This document shows, piece by piece, positions 25,421-37,182 of a stretch of 64,000 nt of DNA. Under the pieces are notes generated by a model that saw only the letters and a program-made list of their open reading frames with translations, was not told where the DNA came from and searched no databases. Every line of letters starts with the position of its first letter. Position 1 is the first letter of the stretch. Position numbers and translations under genes: made by a program. This DNA is from Sternotherus odoratus. Its lineage: Eukaryota > Chordata > Testudines > Kinosternidae. The DNA is taken from assembly GCA_032164245.1 (NCBI GenBank), contig JAVMKO010000003.1, positions 35,897,390 through 35,961,389 of the forward strand, written 5' to 3'.

Positions 25421-26789
25421 TTTAAAAATGAAGGGAACAAAACTTGTCTCTTAGATATAAACATAGATGTGCAAGGGAAATATAGGGCAAGCTCCTGGAA
25501 ATGGCATTCTCCTCCCATCCAGCCCCAAGTCAACCTCTCTGCAAGAAATTGTTTATCATAACTGTATTATTTTTCCTATATGGACCAAATACAACCTGAT
25601 TCAGACCTTGTCTCTCCACCATCTACAGTGTAGGTTTCTTTCTGTCACTATGAGTTTAAGTAAATACAGGTCATGTATATTATTTGGATAGAGGATATCA
25701 TCACAATAGTGCTGTGGACTCCCACAACAACATGATAACTGCATTGCTATGCCAAAGAAATGCAAATAACCTTCTCCCCACAAGACAAGGGATACTGGGT
25801 GTCCCAGGGGGACTAGTAATGGGATACTGAATCCTTCATAGGTTAATGGTTCAAACAAAGATCATGATTCTGCCACCAAGTTTTACTCAGAAAAAGAGGA
25901 TTTCTTTGCAAGTCTGATGGTAGAATATGTCCTTCAAGCCAATAGTGACCAAGAACATACATGACCTGTGTAAACTGAGTTCAGTTCCTACTGGACAGCT
26001 GTCCACATCTCAGAAACAAAAAAATCTCCATCACAATTGGCACCAGCTGACATTTTTCAGATACTGGATGGACACAGAATCCTTTCAATTCTGTAACAAG
26101 TATCTCCAGAATAGGGTTGATACGGTTGACAAGGTAGTGGTTCAGGGAAACTTCCAATGCCACTATTGGTCTTACTTCTATACTGTAAATAAAAAAGATA
26201 ACTTCAGCCTCCTGAGGTCCATCAACTCTCATCAGTGATAGTCCTACTAGTCACAACCCCTCCAAGAGGAGAGACAGCCAAGAAAAATATTAATACACAA
26301 GGATATGGTTTTGGCCATTCAGTACATGGTGCTCTTTCCCGTGAGTTCATACTGAACCAAATCCCCATCATAGTCCTAGAATGTGCTGTGTTGCTAGAGC
26401 TGACATCTTCTGGATAAGATGTGCAGGATGCAAAACCAAGGCTGTGACAAGTTATCATCATAAAAATATTCCATGGTACATTTTCAAGAATAGGGGCATT
26501 AACCCCAATAGGAAAGACAATTCAAATGTAATGGTGATTCCATCCTGCCTACCTAAAAATCCCTTTGTTATAGAATTGATACATTAATTTTAACCCCCTT
26601 CTTAATATTTCTTTAAAACATGAAAGATGTTTAAGTATAGTGATTTCCATTATTATTAAATTAACTTTTTAATATCCACTGCATTCAGTGAACTCAAGCA
26701 TTTTTTGTGAGCGAGTCATTCAGTTTAATAGATTTAGGGGAAAGCTTGGTCCCATTCAACTCAGAGGCAAAGCTCCCATCAGGAGGAAA
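25421..26789. other. Intergenic DNA, no gene recognised
   Basis: Several overlapping short frames occur on both strands at 25467-26590 without splice sites or family motifs. The sequence is AT-rich and may be an old unclassified repeat. Confidence 0.4.
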
Positions 26790-27015
26790 GCTGTCTAATG
26801 GTTAGGGTGCTAGTCTAGGACTCAGAAAGCCTGGGTTCAATTCATTGCTCTACCAAAGGCTTCCTATCTGACCATGGGCAAGTTATTGACTCTCTCTGTG
26901 CCTCAGTTCCCCATTTCCACCTTAAAGGGCTATTGTGAAGCTAAATACAAAATACATTAGAGACTGGAAGATGTTCGGATACTACAGTGATGGGGACCAT
27001 ATAAGTACCACAGAC
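26790..27015 (+). repeat. tRNA-derived MIR-like SINE, fairly complete
   Basis: It has an A-box-like TAATGGTTAGGGTGC at 26797-26811 and a B-box GGGTTCAATTC at 26833-26843, as in RNA polymerase III promoters. The core follows (GACCATGGGCAAGTTATTGA, CTCTGTGCCTCAGTTCCCC), then a 3' part ending ACCATATAAGTA. This is the best-preserved SINE copy in the window. Confidence 0.8.
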
Positions 27016-27017
27016 AG

Positions 27018-27101
27018 AATGGAGAATTGGCCACTGTTGGTAGACAGGATACTGAGGATGGACCTCTGGTCTGACCTAGTATGGCCATTCTTATGTTCTT
27101 A
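27018..27101 (+). repeat. CR1 LINE 3' tail
   Basis: GGATACTGAGGATGGACC, then TCTGACCTAGTATGGCC and a TTCTTATGTTCTTA end, are the terminal part of a CR1 subfamily. It directly abuts the SINE at 26790. Confidence 0.88.
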
Positions 27102-27766
27102 TGAGTCAGGATTTGACCTTCTGTCCTGTTGCTGCGCTATCAGGTAACAAAAATGCCAAACAACTTATAACAGCAGGTCATTGTACCTTAGTATCAGTAA
27201 ATGCACTGGGCTTCCAACGCCAACATTGGTTCCAGTCCATTAGCACCTCCTATGAGAGAAACCCGTCCATTTTTGTCACCTTGGCACTGATGTATTGGTG
27301 GACTTCACAGTTTTACTCTTTCCACCCTAAGAACAAAGCCTTTCCAAGACATTTTGTCACAAGGTGTAGCTTTCTCTCTCCGACACAATTCAAAAGACAA
27401 ACCCTAATTACATCTGCTTGTTAAAAAATGCACTGCTTATTTAAGAAAAATAGGTAAAATAAAGTAAGGCATTTACTCTTCACCACACATAGATTCATAT
27501 ACGGGCATGCATTTCCACCAATATGTCAAGTCACTACTGTTTTCTGAAAATTCTCTTATTCCGTGATACGCACAATAAGTGAGTCAAATCTCTTGAGTGG
27601 ACCAGATACTCAGCTGTGGCTGAGCAATACTTGAAGGAGTGGGACAGGTGGAAGTGTGCAAAGGTGCCTTTTGTGACCAACTACTCCTGAATTGTCCATT
27701 CACCAGGCTGCATCCTGGTAAACAGTGGATGTGGCCTTCAGCGGATGCGGGGGGGGGGGGGGGGGG
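27102..27766. other. Spacer with an 18-base G run at its end
   Basis: No gene is visible. The run of G at 27749-27766 directly abuts the presumed LTR end and may be an expanded simple repeat or assembly-sensitive site. Confidence 0.5.
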
Positions 27767-28948
27767 TGTCTGTGATGGGTTCCCCCCCCCATGCAGGATG
27801 CCACCTGATGTGCTGGGGTCTCACTGAGCTCACCCTTTCCACTAGCCTCGGTTTCCTCACCCTATTCTACCTGTGCTAGGCTCTCAAGACTACTCCAGCA
27901 CACACAGAGGTAAGGTCACACCCAGATGCAGACATAGAATGAAATCAGCTGTATGTGGGAGGATTTAGCTAGGAGAATGACCAGCATTCATGTGCCTACA
28001 TCCCGTGGGGTATAAACCAAAAATAATATTGTCGTGTGCTGTATAGAAAGATCTGCATAGCACAAAAATTCACATCTCCCTCAATGTGGAGAGATATACA
28101 CAGCTTTTTGTTCCCTGCAGATATGAATTTCAAAACCTGGGTTTTGAAATAAGCAAGAAATAAGTTTATTAACTACAAAGGGTAAATTTTAAGTGATTAT
28201 AAGGATAGCAAACAGAACAAAGCAGATTATTGAGAAAATAAAACAAAACACACAAACTAAATTTTAAACACTCAAGAAACAGGTTACAAAGTGTAATTTC
28301 TTACATTAAATGTTGTTTTAGGCAGGTTGCAGAGTGTCTGTAGCTCAGAGTTCCAGTTATTTCTCTTTACAGACTGGACCCCTGTCTCATCCTGGATTCA
28401 GCCCTTGCCTTTTCCTTCAGGTGTTTTTTGCAATCTTCCTTCTTGAACTGAAAGGCAATGGACAAGAGTCCTGATTGCCTTATTTCCCAGCCTTAAATAG
28501 AATTTACATAAAGTGGGAAGCTTTTGTTTCCCAGTCTGACCCCAAATCCCCTCTTAATGGGAAAAAACTGAAAGCCCCAGATGGGTGTCTAATCCCAGGT
28601 GACCCAATCCCTGTAGTGTCAAAACAGAAAGCCAGCCAGCTTCCCAGGAAGGTGGGAGATTAGTATCTTCCAAGTCTTATTGTTCTTCCTAACGGCCTAT
28701 TGAGGATGATTGCCTACTGTCTGGAGGGTGTTCCCCCAAATACACACACAGTTGTAATTATTACATAGTCAATATTCCTAACTTCAGATAGAGAAATGAT
28801 ACACACATACAAATTGGATAATCACATTCCATAAATCATAACCTTTCAAATGATACCTCACATGACCGATCTTGCATAAAACATATCTTAGTAATGCCAT
28901 GTTCACATCATAACAATAGTTCTATGAAGAATATGGGGTGCAGTGACA
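27767..28948 (-). mobile_element. Probable solo LTR, about 1.2 kb
   Basis: Read on the minus strand it starts TGTCACTGCACCCCAT at 28948 and ends CACAGACA at 27767, giving TG...CA termini. The middle resembles a repeat family that I recall as common in turtles (GTGGTATCATTTGAAAGG-like segment near 28850). The right flank is TAGGG and the left flank is a run of G, so no clean duplication can be read. No retroviral coding sequence is present. The family name is unknown to me. Confidence 0.5.
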
Positions 28949-29689
28949 TAGGGGCATAAGGGACTTTCAGCCACATCCCTTCCTCAGGCCCCCATCATCC
29001 ATGCCATGCCAGACGGTAGGTCTCACTACAACAACTCTATGCCACGCCACCTCAGGATTCTAATAGTCAGGGAGGATTCTACAGTAGCCAGCTAAGGTTA
29101 ATGTTGGACTGGATTGGCCTGTTTTATAAAAATTTTAAAAATAAATAAGATACTAAAAAAATGTTTACCAGAGCCACCAATAAGGATATATGCCTAAAAT
29201 GAGTAGCTCTACTACTGTATTGCTGCAACTTTCATCTTACTCCCCATCCCCTACCCTACTGTGTGTCATGTCCTTTCATATTACAGGCAAGTTGCATCTT
29301 ACGCGCATTTAACATGCGCAATTTCAGCTTTACGTGATCAGCAAATAAAAAGAAAAAGGGAAAAAAATTAAAAAATGCCATTAAACTCAATGGGTTTGGG
29401 CAATATGCGATTTCCGCTTTACGCGGTAATTGTGGAACCCAACCCTCACGTAAGACACGACATGTCTGGTTTAAGGAAGCACCTGTGTTTGCAATCGAAT
29501 AATAATAATATTTTTGGACATATCTAGACTTGTCCTTTCTAGCACCTTCTACTGGAGGAGTTTTGCTGTATAGTGAAAACCTGGAATATTATCACAGGGA
29601 GACACTACAGCAAAATTCATGATGTTGAGAATATTACAAAAATAATAGACCTCCACATTCCCTCTCTCAATCTTGGTAATTATATAGCC
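28949..29689. other. Spacer with a CGCG-bearing repeat at about 29283-29460
   Basis: The motif TTACGCG occurs three times (29299, 29410 and, in the form CTCACGTAAGAC, 29446) in an otherwise AT-rich stretch. The wording GCAATTTCAGCTTTACGTG / GCGATTTCCGCTTTACGCG suggests an internally duplicated DNA-transposon remnant. Ends are not clear. Confidence 0.4.
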
Positions 29690-29885
29690 CTCATCACCAT
29701 AGATCCTAATGGAATTTTGTGCTCACTATTCCTGTGAAGTAGGGAAACCTGATCCCCATTTCACTAAAGGGGAACTGAGGTGCAGAGTAGGTTAAGCAAG
29801 GTCACACTGAAAGTATGTGGCTGAGTCCAAAACTGAACCAGGCTCTCTTGAGTCCAGTGCCTATCCACTAGGTCACCCTTCCACC
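29690..29885 (-). repeat. MIR-like SINE
   Basis: ATCCCCATTTCACTAAAGG, GGAACTGAGGTGCAGAG, GGTCACACTGAAAGTATG and CCTATCCACTAGGTCACCC trace the whole SINE in minus orientation, down to the A-box region. Confidence 0.75.
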
Positions 29886-29966
29886 ATGCTGCATATGGCA
29901 GGACTACATGAATTATTATCTGCACCCATAGCTTAATTTGTGCTGGGCTGAGCCCTGTCGCCACTA

Positions 29967-30376
29967 GTTTGGCAGTTCATAACCCCAGCCCCTCTGGGCT
30001 GGCTGCATCAGTGATGAATGTAAAAAAATTGCTTGAGCCCCAGCACTTCTTTCATTACAAATTAAGCACTGATAGCACCTACAAATCAATGTCTGTGAAA
30101 TCATGGTGTCTGCAAGGCTTCCTAGGGGTTTCAATGGCTGGTGGAAGGGGCAGGGTCTGCTTTGGTGGTGGTGGTACCAAGAGCAGCCAGAGCATCCTCC
30201 ATCACTGCCTGGGCAGAAACCCTGCCAGGGAGAGGGGCCAGGTAAGTGCTTCATTTGTAATGAAAGGGGTGCTGGAGCTCAAGCAATTACATGCTAGGAC
30301 TCAAGCAATATTTTAACTTCTTAATGGATGCAGCAAGCCCAGAGGTGCTGGAACTATGAACTGCCAAGCCTTGAGC
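29967..30376. mobile_element. Foldback (long inverted repeat) element, about 410 bp
   Basis: The left arm (29967-30072: GGCAGTTCATAACCCCAGCC ... GCTTGAGCCCCAGCAC ... CATTACAAATTAAGCACT) matches the reverse complement of the right arm (30241-30376). The right arm has an extra internal copy of the ATTGCTTGAG word. The unique centre is 30073-30240. There is no reading frame of note. Confidence 0.7.
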
Positions 30377-31114
30377 ACTGGGACAGGCCCTGCAATAGTG
30401 ATGACCGTGATGGTGAATGGGGAGAAAAAGGAAAGCTAAGGCTTTGCCTTCCTCATGTCTCCCCAAACAGGAATGATACTGGAAGAAACCCTAACTCAGT
30501 CACTGGGCAGCATAAGGGAAGAAATGGGAGGAATATGGGCTGCTTAGAGAGTTGCAGACTTAACCAAGAGAGCAGAACGAGGGAACCCAAAATTAACAAG
30601 GGGTCAGGGTGTCCATGAGGGCTCTGCTCCTCCAAGCTGGAGAAAAGACAAACTGGCGCTAGTTGAAAACATGAGGACAAGATAAAATCAACAACAGAGT
30701 TTTCCTGAAAATGTTTCATTAGGTTGCTGGAGAGCCAGGGTGCTGGAGGTCATAGCTTTGGCCCAAGATGCGGGGGAGAGGCAGGCTGTGCAGCTCAGCT
30801 CTCTACAGGCTCCAAAGCTTGGCTTTCTGCAGGGCTGAAAGTACCTTAAAGGAGTTACCCCTATGCAGAGGTGGGAGGGGTGGCTACAGGCCCCCTGAAG
30901 GGGCGGGGCCTTGTGTGAAAGAGGCGGGGCTGTGGCCAAACTCCCCCAGACAGCCCTTCAGCGCTGCCTGGCCCATGCTGTGATTTAAAGGGCCTGGGGC
31001 TCTAGCCCCTGCTGGGAGTCCCTGGCCCTTTTAAAGCGCCTGGACCTGGGACAGCTGCCCCCGCCTCAGTGGCCCTGCTGGTGTGGTGCTTAAAGTGATG
31101 CCGCAGTCGGCGGT
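30377..31114. other. Upstream region of the elongin-A-like gene
   Basis: No gene is visible. GC content rises from about 30720. Repeated words TTTAAAGGGCC / CCCTTTTAAAGCG (30980-31040) look like a GC-rich dispersed repeat rather than promoter sequence. Confidence 0.4.
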
Positions 31115-31622
31115 GTGCCGCCCCCTACGGCCACTTTCACCTCCTGCTCCCCCCCCCCCCCGAAAGTGACCCACTTCCAAAGCTATGCCCAGCCCCCCCT
31201 TCCCCTCCCCGATCCTGGGACCACCGGGCTACGACAGCACCGGAGGGGCTCGACAACACCGTTCATTGGGTCCCCGGGCGGGGAGAAGGGAGGCGAGACA
31301 CGGCGGGCGGGAGACCCGGGGGGAGGAAGGGGCGCCTCGGGGACCGAGGGGGTGGAAAGCGACGGGACTGACGGGCGGGCTCAACGAGCCGTGGAGCCCG
31401 GGAGCAGCACGCAGGGCTCCGGGCTGCTGCCGGGGCAGAGCCCGGGGCAAGGCGCTGCTCAGAGCTCCGCCCCGCCAGCCGGCGCGGAGGGGCAGGCCCG
31501 GCAGGTTTGCGGCGCTAAGGGCGCCGCTATAAGAGGCGCCGCCGGGGGGCAGGTGGGTCCCGCCGAGAGCTGCGCGGGGCTGCTGGGCCGGGGGCCGGGG
31601 CGCGGCGAGGCGAGGCTTTGCT
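31115..31622 (+). promoter_or_regulatory. CpG-rich promoter and 5' leader of the elongin-A-like gene
   Basis: About 500 bases of very GC- and CpG-rich sequence, in sharp contrast to the AT-rich surroundings, lead directly into the start codon at 31623. A TATA-like CTATAAGAG occurs at about 31527-31535, about 95 bases before the ATG, and GC boxes (GGGCGGG-type) lie upstream. This looks like a CpG-island promoter of a broadly expressed gene. Open frames through this region in several phases reflect the base composition only. Confidence 0.7.
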
Positions 31623-31700
31623 ATGGCAGAGCCTGCGAGCGTGGTGCCCAGGGTCTTGTACCTGAAAGAGCGGCTCGGCCGGACTCAGGATCCCCAAAAG
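31623..31700 (+). CDS. ELOA-like: Elongin-A-like exon 1
   Basis: It encodes residues 1-26, MAEPASVVPRVLYLKERL followed by GRTQDPQK, and ends in phase 0 at AAG|GTACCG. This matches the position and shape of elongin A exon 1 (a short N-terminal helix ending in a DP.K motif). The ATG is the first in the CpG island that opens this frame, about 95 bases after a TATA-like box. Intron 1 follows and is 13.9 kb, mostly transposable elements. Confidence 0.8.
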
Positions 31701-32211
31701 GTACCGCCTCGCTCCCGCGCCCAGAGGGGGCTGGGGTCAGCGCCTTGCGGGGGGTGCTGCCCTGGGGCCCGTTTCGGGCTGACGGCCCCTCCCTCCCCCT
31801 TGACCCTCCCTGCGCACAAGCTGCGGGGTCCCCCCCGGCAGGTCCCCCTGCAAGGCGAGTTTGTGGATTCACTGACTTCATTGCCTTCAGCTGATCACCC
31901 CTGGCGGCTTTTCACTTAAGCTTGTGCTTCATCCGGAGAGCTTCTCCCTAGATCCATCTAGTCCCCCTCCCCGTACTTGTTAGGCCTGAACCCCCCCCCC
32001 TTTAGCTTTGCACAGCCTAGTGCCGAATGGCCTGGTGGTCCAAGCAGAGTTATTTGTCAAAGCACCTGAACGAGAAAGTAAAAAGTCATTTTGACAGAGA
32101 AGGAGAGCCGCGTCCTGCTGCAGTCCTATGGCAATGAGTGGCTGCCTACTAGAGAGACTCCAGTGTCTGTCTGATGTGCACAGCGGATCTAATAGACGCC
32201 TATAGGGAGGT

Positions 32212-32306
32212 GACAAAGAGTCTTATGGCACCTTATAGACGTCTTAACAGATGTATTCGAGCATAAGCTTTGGTGGGTGAATACCCACTTCGTCAGATGC
32301 AGCAGG
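32212..32306 (-). repeat. Short dispersed retroposon-like repeat, copy A
   Basis: It reads TCTTATGGCACCTTATAGAC ... GAGCATAAGCTTTGGTGGG ... ACTTCGTCAGATGCA. It is the inverse of the copy at 43190 (ATCCGACGAAGTGAGC ... CGAAAGCTTATGCT). The family is abundant in reptile DNA as I recall, but I cannot name it. Confidence 0.65.
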
Positions 32307-32678
32307 ATGGGGCTACGAATAAGGGAGGTGCTACAAACAAGCTTTAAAAGCAATAGAAAACAAATCTGAAGCACTTAGTGCTTTACAATATACTTTTGAA
32401 AGCAAAATAGAAAGTCACTTATTTATATAAATATAGTGACATTTACTTTTAACTGATTTAATTTAACTGATCTAACTTTTACCTTTTAATTATGTAGTGT
32501 AGCTCATATTGATGCAAAATTCAGTGTTTATTCCCATGCATCTTGTATTTGATTTGTGTGCTTAATATCTCTAAGGGAAGCCATGATGATGGTATAACAA
32601 TGACATTGAAATGACCGTACCATCAGTGCTGCCTTACATGAATAGCCCTGTTGAATTTAATGGGAGTACTCATAGGTA

Positions 32679-33042
32679 CAGTAAACCCTCAGTTACAAAC
32701 CGCTCCGGAACAGAGGTGGTTAGTTCATAACTCTGAAATGGCTGTAAAATGTTATGGCTGTTCTTTCAAAAGTTTACAACTGAACATTGACTTTGAAACT
32801 TTACTATGCAGAAGAAAAATACTGCTTTTAACCATCTTAATTTAAATAAAACAAACACAAACAGTTTCCTTACCTTGTTAAATACTTTTTGAAACTTTCA
32901 CTCTATTTTTTTTTTAGTGGCTTACATTTAACACAGTGTATTTGTCTCCCCACCCCACCCCCGTTGCTGCCCAATTGCATACTTCTGGTTTCAAATGAGG
33001 TGTGTAATTGACTGGTCCGTTCATAACTCTGAGGTCCTATTA
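32679..33042. mobile_element. Tigger/mariner-like non-autonomous element
   Basis: Left end: TA then CAGTAAACCCTCAGTTACAA. Right end: TTCATAACTCTGAGGTCCTA. Both ends carry the CAGT-A-CCCTC pattern typical of Tc1/mariner (Tigger) terminal repeats, imperfectly inverted, with TA at the left boundary. It is AT-rich inside, without a transposase. Confidence 0.5.
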
Positions 33043-33554
33043 TATAATATTACTCTTGGTTAGAAATATTTGAAGAATTATTGCTGAAGCTAAATCTTGT
33101 GTGTCTCTTCCTATGGTGCTGAGAGTGAGTGTGTTTAAGCTAATTTGTAGGTCTAAATTCAGAAATAAAATGATTGACGTGTGAGTGCAAGATACTTACT
33201 TTCTGAAATTTGGGTGCCTTCTGATGAATGATGGGGGAGTGGTGAGAGCTCTTCCGTAAGAACATGTCTGTAATGAGTTACTTCATAAACTAATCTTGAA
33301 AGCTGCCCAAGGCCAGTTGCCTTTTTTGTAATTTCTCTTTATTTATTTTGACCTGGAGTGGGGCAAGTCAGGGTAATTTTATCCAGTTTACAGGAATATG
33401 CTTTTTTCTGTTTTTTAGTTTTTTGTTTTTGAAATCTGGAGACTCTCTAGAATAGCGGTGGTGGTGGTTTATGATGAGAATAAGGAACAGAAAAGTGAGA
33501 CGATCATTAGAACTTGTGACCTCGATATAACAGAGCATCTAAAGCAAACTCCTC

Positions 33555-34454
33555 TAGGGCATGTCTTCACTACCACTTTAATTCGACCTTAACGACGTTA
33601 GGTCGAATTAAAGGTGTACCTGTCTTCACATACATGCCCTTAAAGTCGATTTAAAGGGCCCTCAAGATCGATTTTGGAACTCCTGCCTAACGAGAGAAGT
33701 AAGGCTAAATTCGACATTACAAGCTCGACTGTGGGCTAGTGAAGAGGCATCAGAAGTTAAGCCTCCGACCTCTGAGCAGCCCCGCGAGGAGGGGGCTGTT
33801 CGGGGGGGGGCTGTTCGGGCGGGGGGGGGGTCCGCGGGACTGCTGAGGGGGGGGGGAAGCCCGCACGGGGCTGCTTGAGGGATCGGCTCAGCTGTCTGGT
33901 CAATTTCACCAGGCAGCTGAGCGGATAGCCCCGCGCTGGCTCTCCCCCCCCCCCCCCCTCGGGCGGGGGGGGGGTCCAGCGGGGGGCTGTTCGGGCGGGG
34001 GGGCTGTTGGGGGGGCTGTTCGGGGGGGGGGTCCACGGGGCTGCTGAGGGGGGGGGGGAAGCCCGCGCGGGGCTGCTTGAGGGATCGGCTCAGCTGTCTG
34101 GTCAATTTCACCAGGCAGCTGAGCCGATAGCCCAAGCAGCCGCGCGCTGGCTCCCCCACCCCCCCTCGGGCGGGTGGGTACGGCGAGGGGGGGGCTGTTC
34201 GGGCGGGGGGGTCCGTGGGGCTGCTTGGGCAGGGGGGGGGGTCCAGCACGCATTGCACTGTGGGCTACCTACCCACAGTGCAATGCGGGCTATGTCGACC
34301 CCCTGCAAAAGTTCAAGGACAGACAGTGTCGACCACTGTCGACCTGCTGTCCTGGTGGGGACACACTGATTCGATTTTCTAAACTCGAGTTTAGAAAATC
34401 GAATTAAGGGAAATCGACCTAGACCTATAGTGAAGACATACCCGACATACCCTA
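33555..34454. mobile_element. Multi-hairpin DNA element, about 0.9 kb
   Basis: The ends TAGGGCATGTC / GACATACCCTA are inverted. Inside are at least five inverted repeats: 33578-33612 (TTTAATTCGACCTTAACG and its mirror), two copies of ATCGGCTCAGCTG...CAGCTGAGC (about 33890-33925 and 34084-34128), 34249-34287 (CGCATTGCACTGTGGG and mirror) and a perfect 36 bp palindrome at 34369-34404 centred on CTCGAG. G/C homopolymer runs separate them. Open frames here are artefacts. Confidence 0.75.
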
Positions 34455-34937
34455 AAAATAACAGACTGTGCTGGTTATGTCTGAAGGCTTCTTGAGACTC
34501 CGATTAGAAAGCTAAAAGACATTGAGCTTCTGGGGTGCAAACTACTTTGATAGTGGTTTTAAGTGTGACAGATGAGCCTTTATGACTTAGCTAATGCTAG
34601 ACAACAAAGAGAGGTTGGAACTGTCAGTGTAATAAAGTTATTGAATATTCCGGTTGTGCAGGAAGCACAAAGCTGCTCCTAATCTTAAAAAGGAATCCGG
34701 TAACCAGCAGGAGAGCAGGATTGCCCAGGAGCCATAAGAAGTTAGAACTAGATAGGAAGAACCAAACATCAAACACATCAGTCTGAAGGATCAGCATTTG
34801 ACCACTAAAGCAAACTAAGATGAAACCAGACCTGAGGGGGAAGATTAGCAGGATTCTACTGGCTGCTGTTTATCCCTTTACCAGCCACAATATCTTGACA
34901 ACTAATGGGCATCCAACCTTGTGTTTAAAGGAAACTG

Positions 34938-35202
34938 AGGGTATGTCCATGCTTAGAACACTCTAGCTGCAGCTCTGCTGCTGTAGAGCTTCAGTGTAGA
35001 CATTACCTATGCTAATAAGAGAGGTTCCCCCATTGCTGTAGGTAATTCACCTCCCCGAGAGGCAGTAAATAGTTCAAGACTCAGTGCTAGGTGAACAGGA
35101 GAATTCCTCCATTATCTACACCAAGGGTTAGGGTTAGGTCAACCTAGTTACCGGTCTCAGGGGTGTGGATTTTGGATGCAAGTTTCCAGTGTAGACCAGC
35201 CT
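34938..35202. mobile_element. Small DNA element with GGGTATGTCC / GTAGACCAGCCT ends
   Basis: The left AGGGTATGTCCATGCTTAG and the right CAGTGTAGACCAGCCT are diverged inverted ends. The interior contains an inverted repeat around GCTGCAGCTCTGCTGC (34968). The end pattern is like those at 4455 and 11089. Confidence 0.5.
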
Positions 35203-36405
35203 AAGTATAACATTAATCAGGGACCAAACTTTAGTTGAAAGTTTAATGCCTTACTGCTTTCAGCTCAGGCTTGTAAGTTCTCAATTTCTGTCAAAGCTAT
35301 TGTATGCATAGTACAGCTATAATAATTTTAAAATAATTGATGGTTACTGAACTTAAAACTTGGAACTCATTCATGGTTATGTTTTTCTGCCATCTCTCTC
35401 TGTTTTTATTTATGTATAGTACATAATATAAAAATTCATACTCTTTATTTAGACACCGATGTCTTGTCTTCACTTATTTCAAGGATATTTTCTATATCTG
35501 CTGGCTATGAGAGTCAAAATAGCAGGTTGTTTTCCTGTGCTGAATGTTTTGTTTCTGCAGGCCATATCCTTTGATGCCTGTGCAACTGTTGCTTGCAAAT
35601 TATGCTCCCACTTGCAGTTCTTCAAACCCACTAACCAACACTGGCATTACACAAGTGTGACTGCAAGCCTTAGTTGCCCTGTGGAATGCTTAGTATTGGG
35701 GATGGAAGATCAGAAGGGGGAATCATGTTTGACTTTGAGCCCTGGCTGGGTTTGCATGGATGGCCATTTTAAAAGTTGTGTCTATATAACTGGGGGAGTA
35801 ATGGGGAAGGGCCCAACTTTGACCAGGATCTACAAGGGACTTAGGCATTGCATCACTTAGTGTCATAAGGTCTAACTCTTGGGCATCTAGGAAATCACTG
35901 GAACACAATGTGATCCATAAAGCCCAGTTAAGCACCTGGGCTCCCCATACAATACATGGGGAGAGACTGGTGCCTTAGAATGTGATCCGCAAAAGCCATC
36001 ATGCTAAGCAGAGAACTGCATAAGCTAGCCCATGGTGGGAGATGCTGACCAGAAGAGTGTTTCCTAAATTCTTCCCGTCTCATGGAGTCGGACATCTAAA
36101 TCCAGGCTGCCAGGAGGTGCCTGTCTGTTTGTAACCCACAACTGGGAAACACCTCTCTTGAGGTCAGGCAGCTTAGGTGCCTAAGTAATTTCTTGTGAAA
36201 ATGAGTAAGGCACCTGCTTCAAACCACACACAATGGGGGTGGGGAAAAAGAGGAAGTGCTGCCCACATTATGACTTTTAGCTCCATGGCTAGAGCACTGC
36301 CCCAGGTATTTAGGAGATCACAGGTTCAATTCCCCCCTCAGCTTGAGCTGGAGGAAGAAGGTTTGAATGGCAGTATCCCTCACCGCTCAGGAGAGCGCTC
36401 TAACT

Positions 36406-36798
36406 CGGCGGTCCTCAAAGTTTTTTTTGGCCGCGGTCCTTTTCCGCGGTGCAGTGTCTGCGCACAGCCCCCCCGGGGTATGTCCACCAAAATGCTGCCG
36501 AACGGAAAGCTTCCACTGGGCAGGACCTGGCCAATGGGAGTGTGAAGCTGGTGCTTGAGGCAAGGGCAGTGCATTGAGCCCTGTGGGCTCCCCGCCTAGG
36601 AGCCAGACCTGGTGCTGGCCACTCCTGGGGCACAGCGCAGTGTCAGAACAGGTAAGATCAAGCCTGCCTTAGCCAGGCAGCACTGCCAACAGGACTTTTA
36701 ATGGCCTGGTCAGATGCACTGACCAGATCTGCCACGACCCAGTGCCTTGCATTCTGTGACCCAGTACTGTGTCATGACCTGCAATTCAAAAACCACTG
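36406..36798. mobile_element. hAT (Charlie-type) non-autonomous element, 393 bp
   Basis: The left CGGCGGTCCTCAAAG and the right TTCAAAAACCACTG match the CAGTGGTTCTCAAA ends of Charlie-type hAT elements. It is flanked by CTCTAACT (36398-36405) and CTCTAACA (36799-36806), an 8 bp target duplication with one mismatch. No transposase. Confidence 0.8.
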
Positions 36799-37182
36799 CT
36801 CTAACAACCTGGCTAAAATTTATAAAGTGATTGTCCCCACCACTCCCACTTTATCTTCCTGTTGTGGATAGATTTTTTGAATGGGACCCAATCTGGAAGG
36901 AGCTTCTAAGTATACCCATAGGATTGAGCCCCATGGGTGAGCTAGGAAGGCAAAAGCCCATCTTCTCCTAGGTTCATAGATTGTGTTGGGCGTTAGAAAG
37001 GAGATAGGCGTCCGGATGCTTAAGTGAGAAATCAGTGTGCAGGTCCAGAGACAGAAACTTAAGCACCTCGAAAACTTCTCCTGGGAAAACTTGCTCACTG
37101 AGTGAGTTTAGGCACCTACAGAGTTAGGCGGCAGCTGAACAAGAGTTTTGTGGATTGCAGTGGTGACTGAAAACCAGACGTA

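Noticed and set aside
31115..31894. A 259-codon open frame through the CpG island
   Set aside because: GC-rich composition keeps several frames open. The true coding start is at 31623 in another frame, proven by the splice-compatible elongin A exon series.
33662..34369. Proline-rich and glycine-rich frames of 66-198 codons
   Set aside because: They read through G/C homopolymers and hairpins of a DNA element and are not conserved coding sequence.
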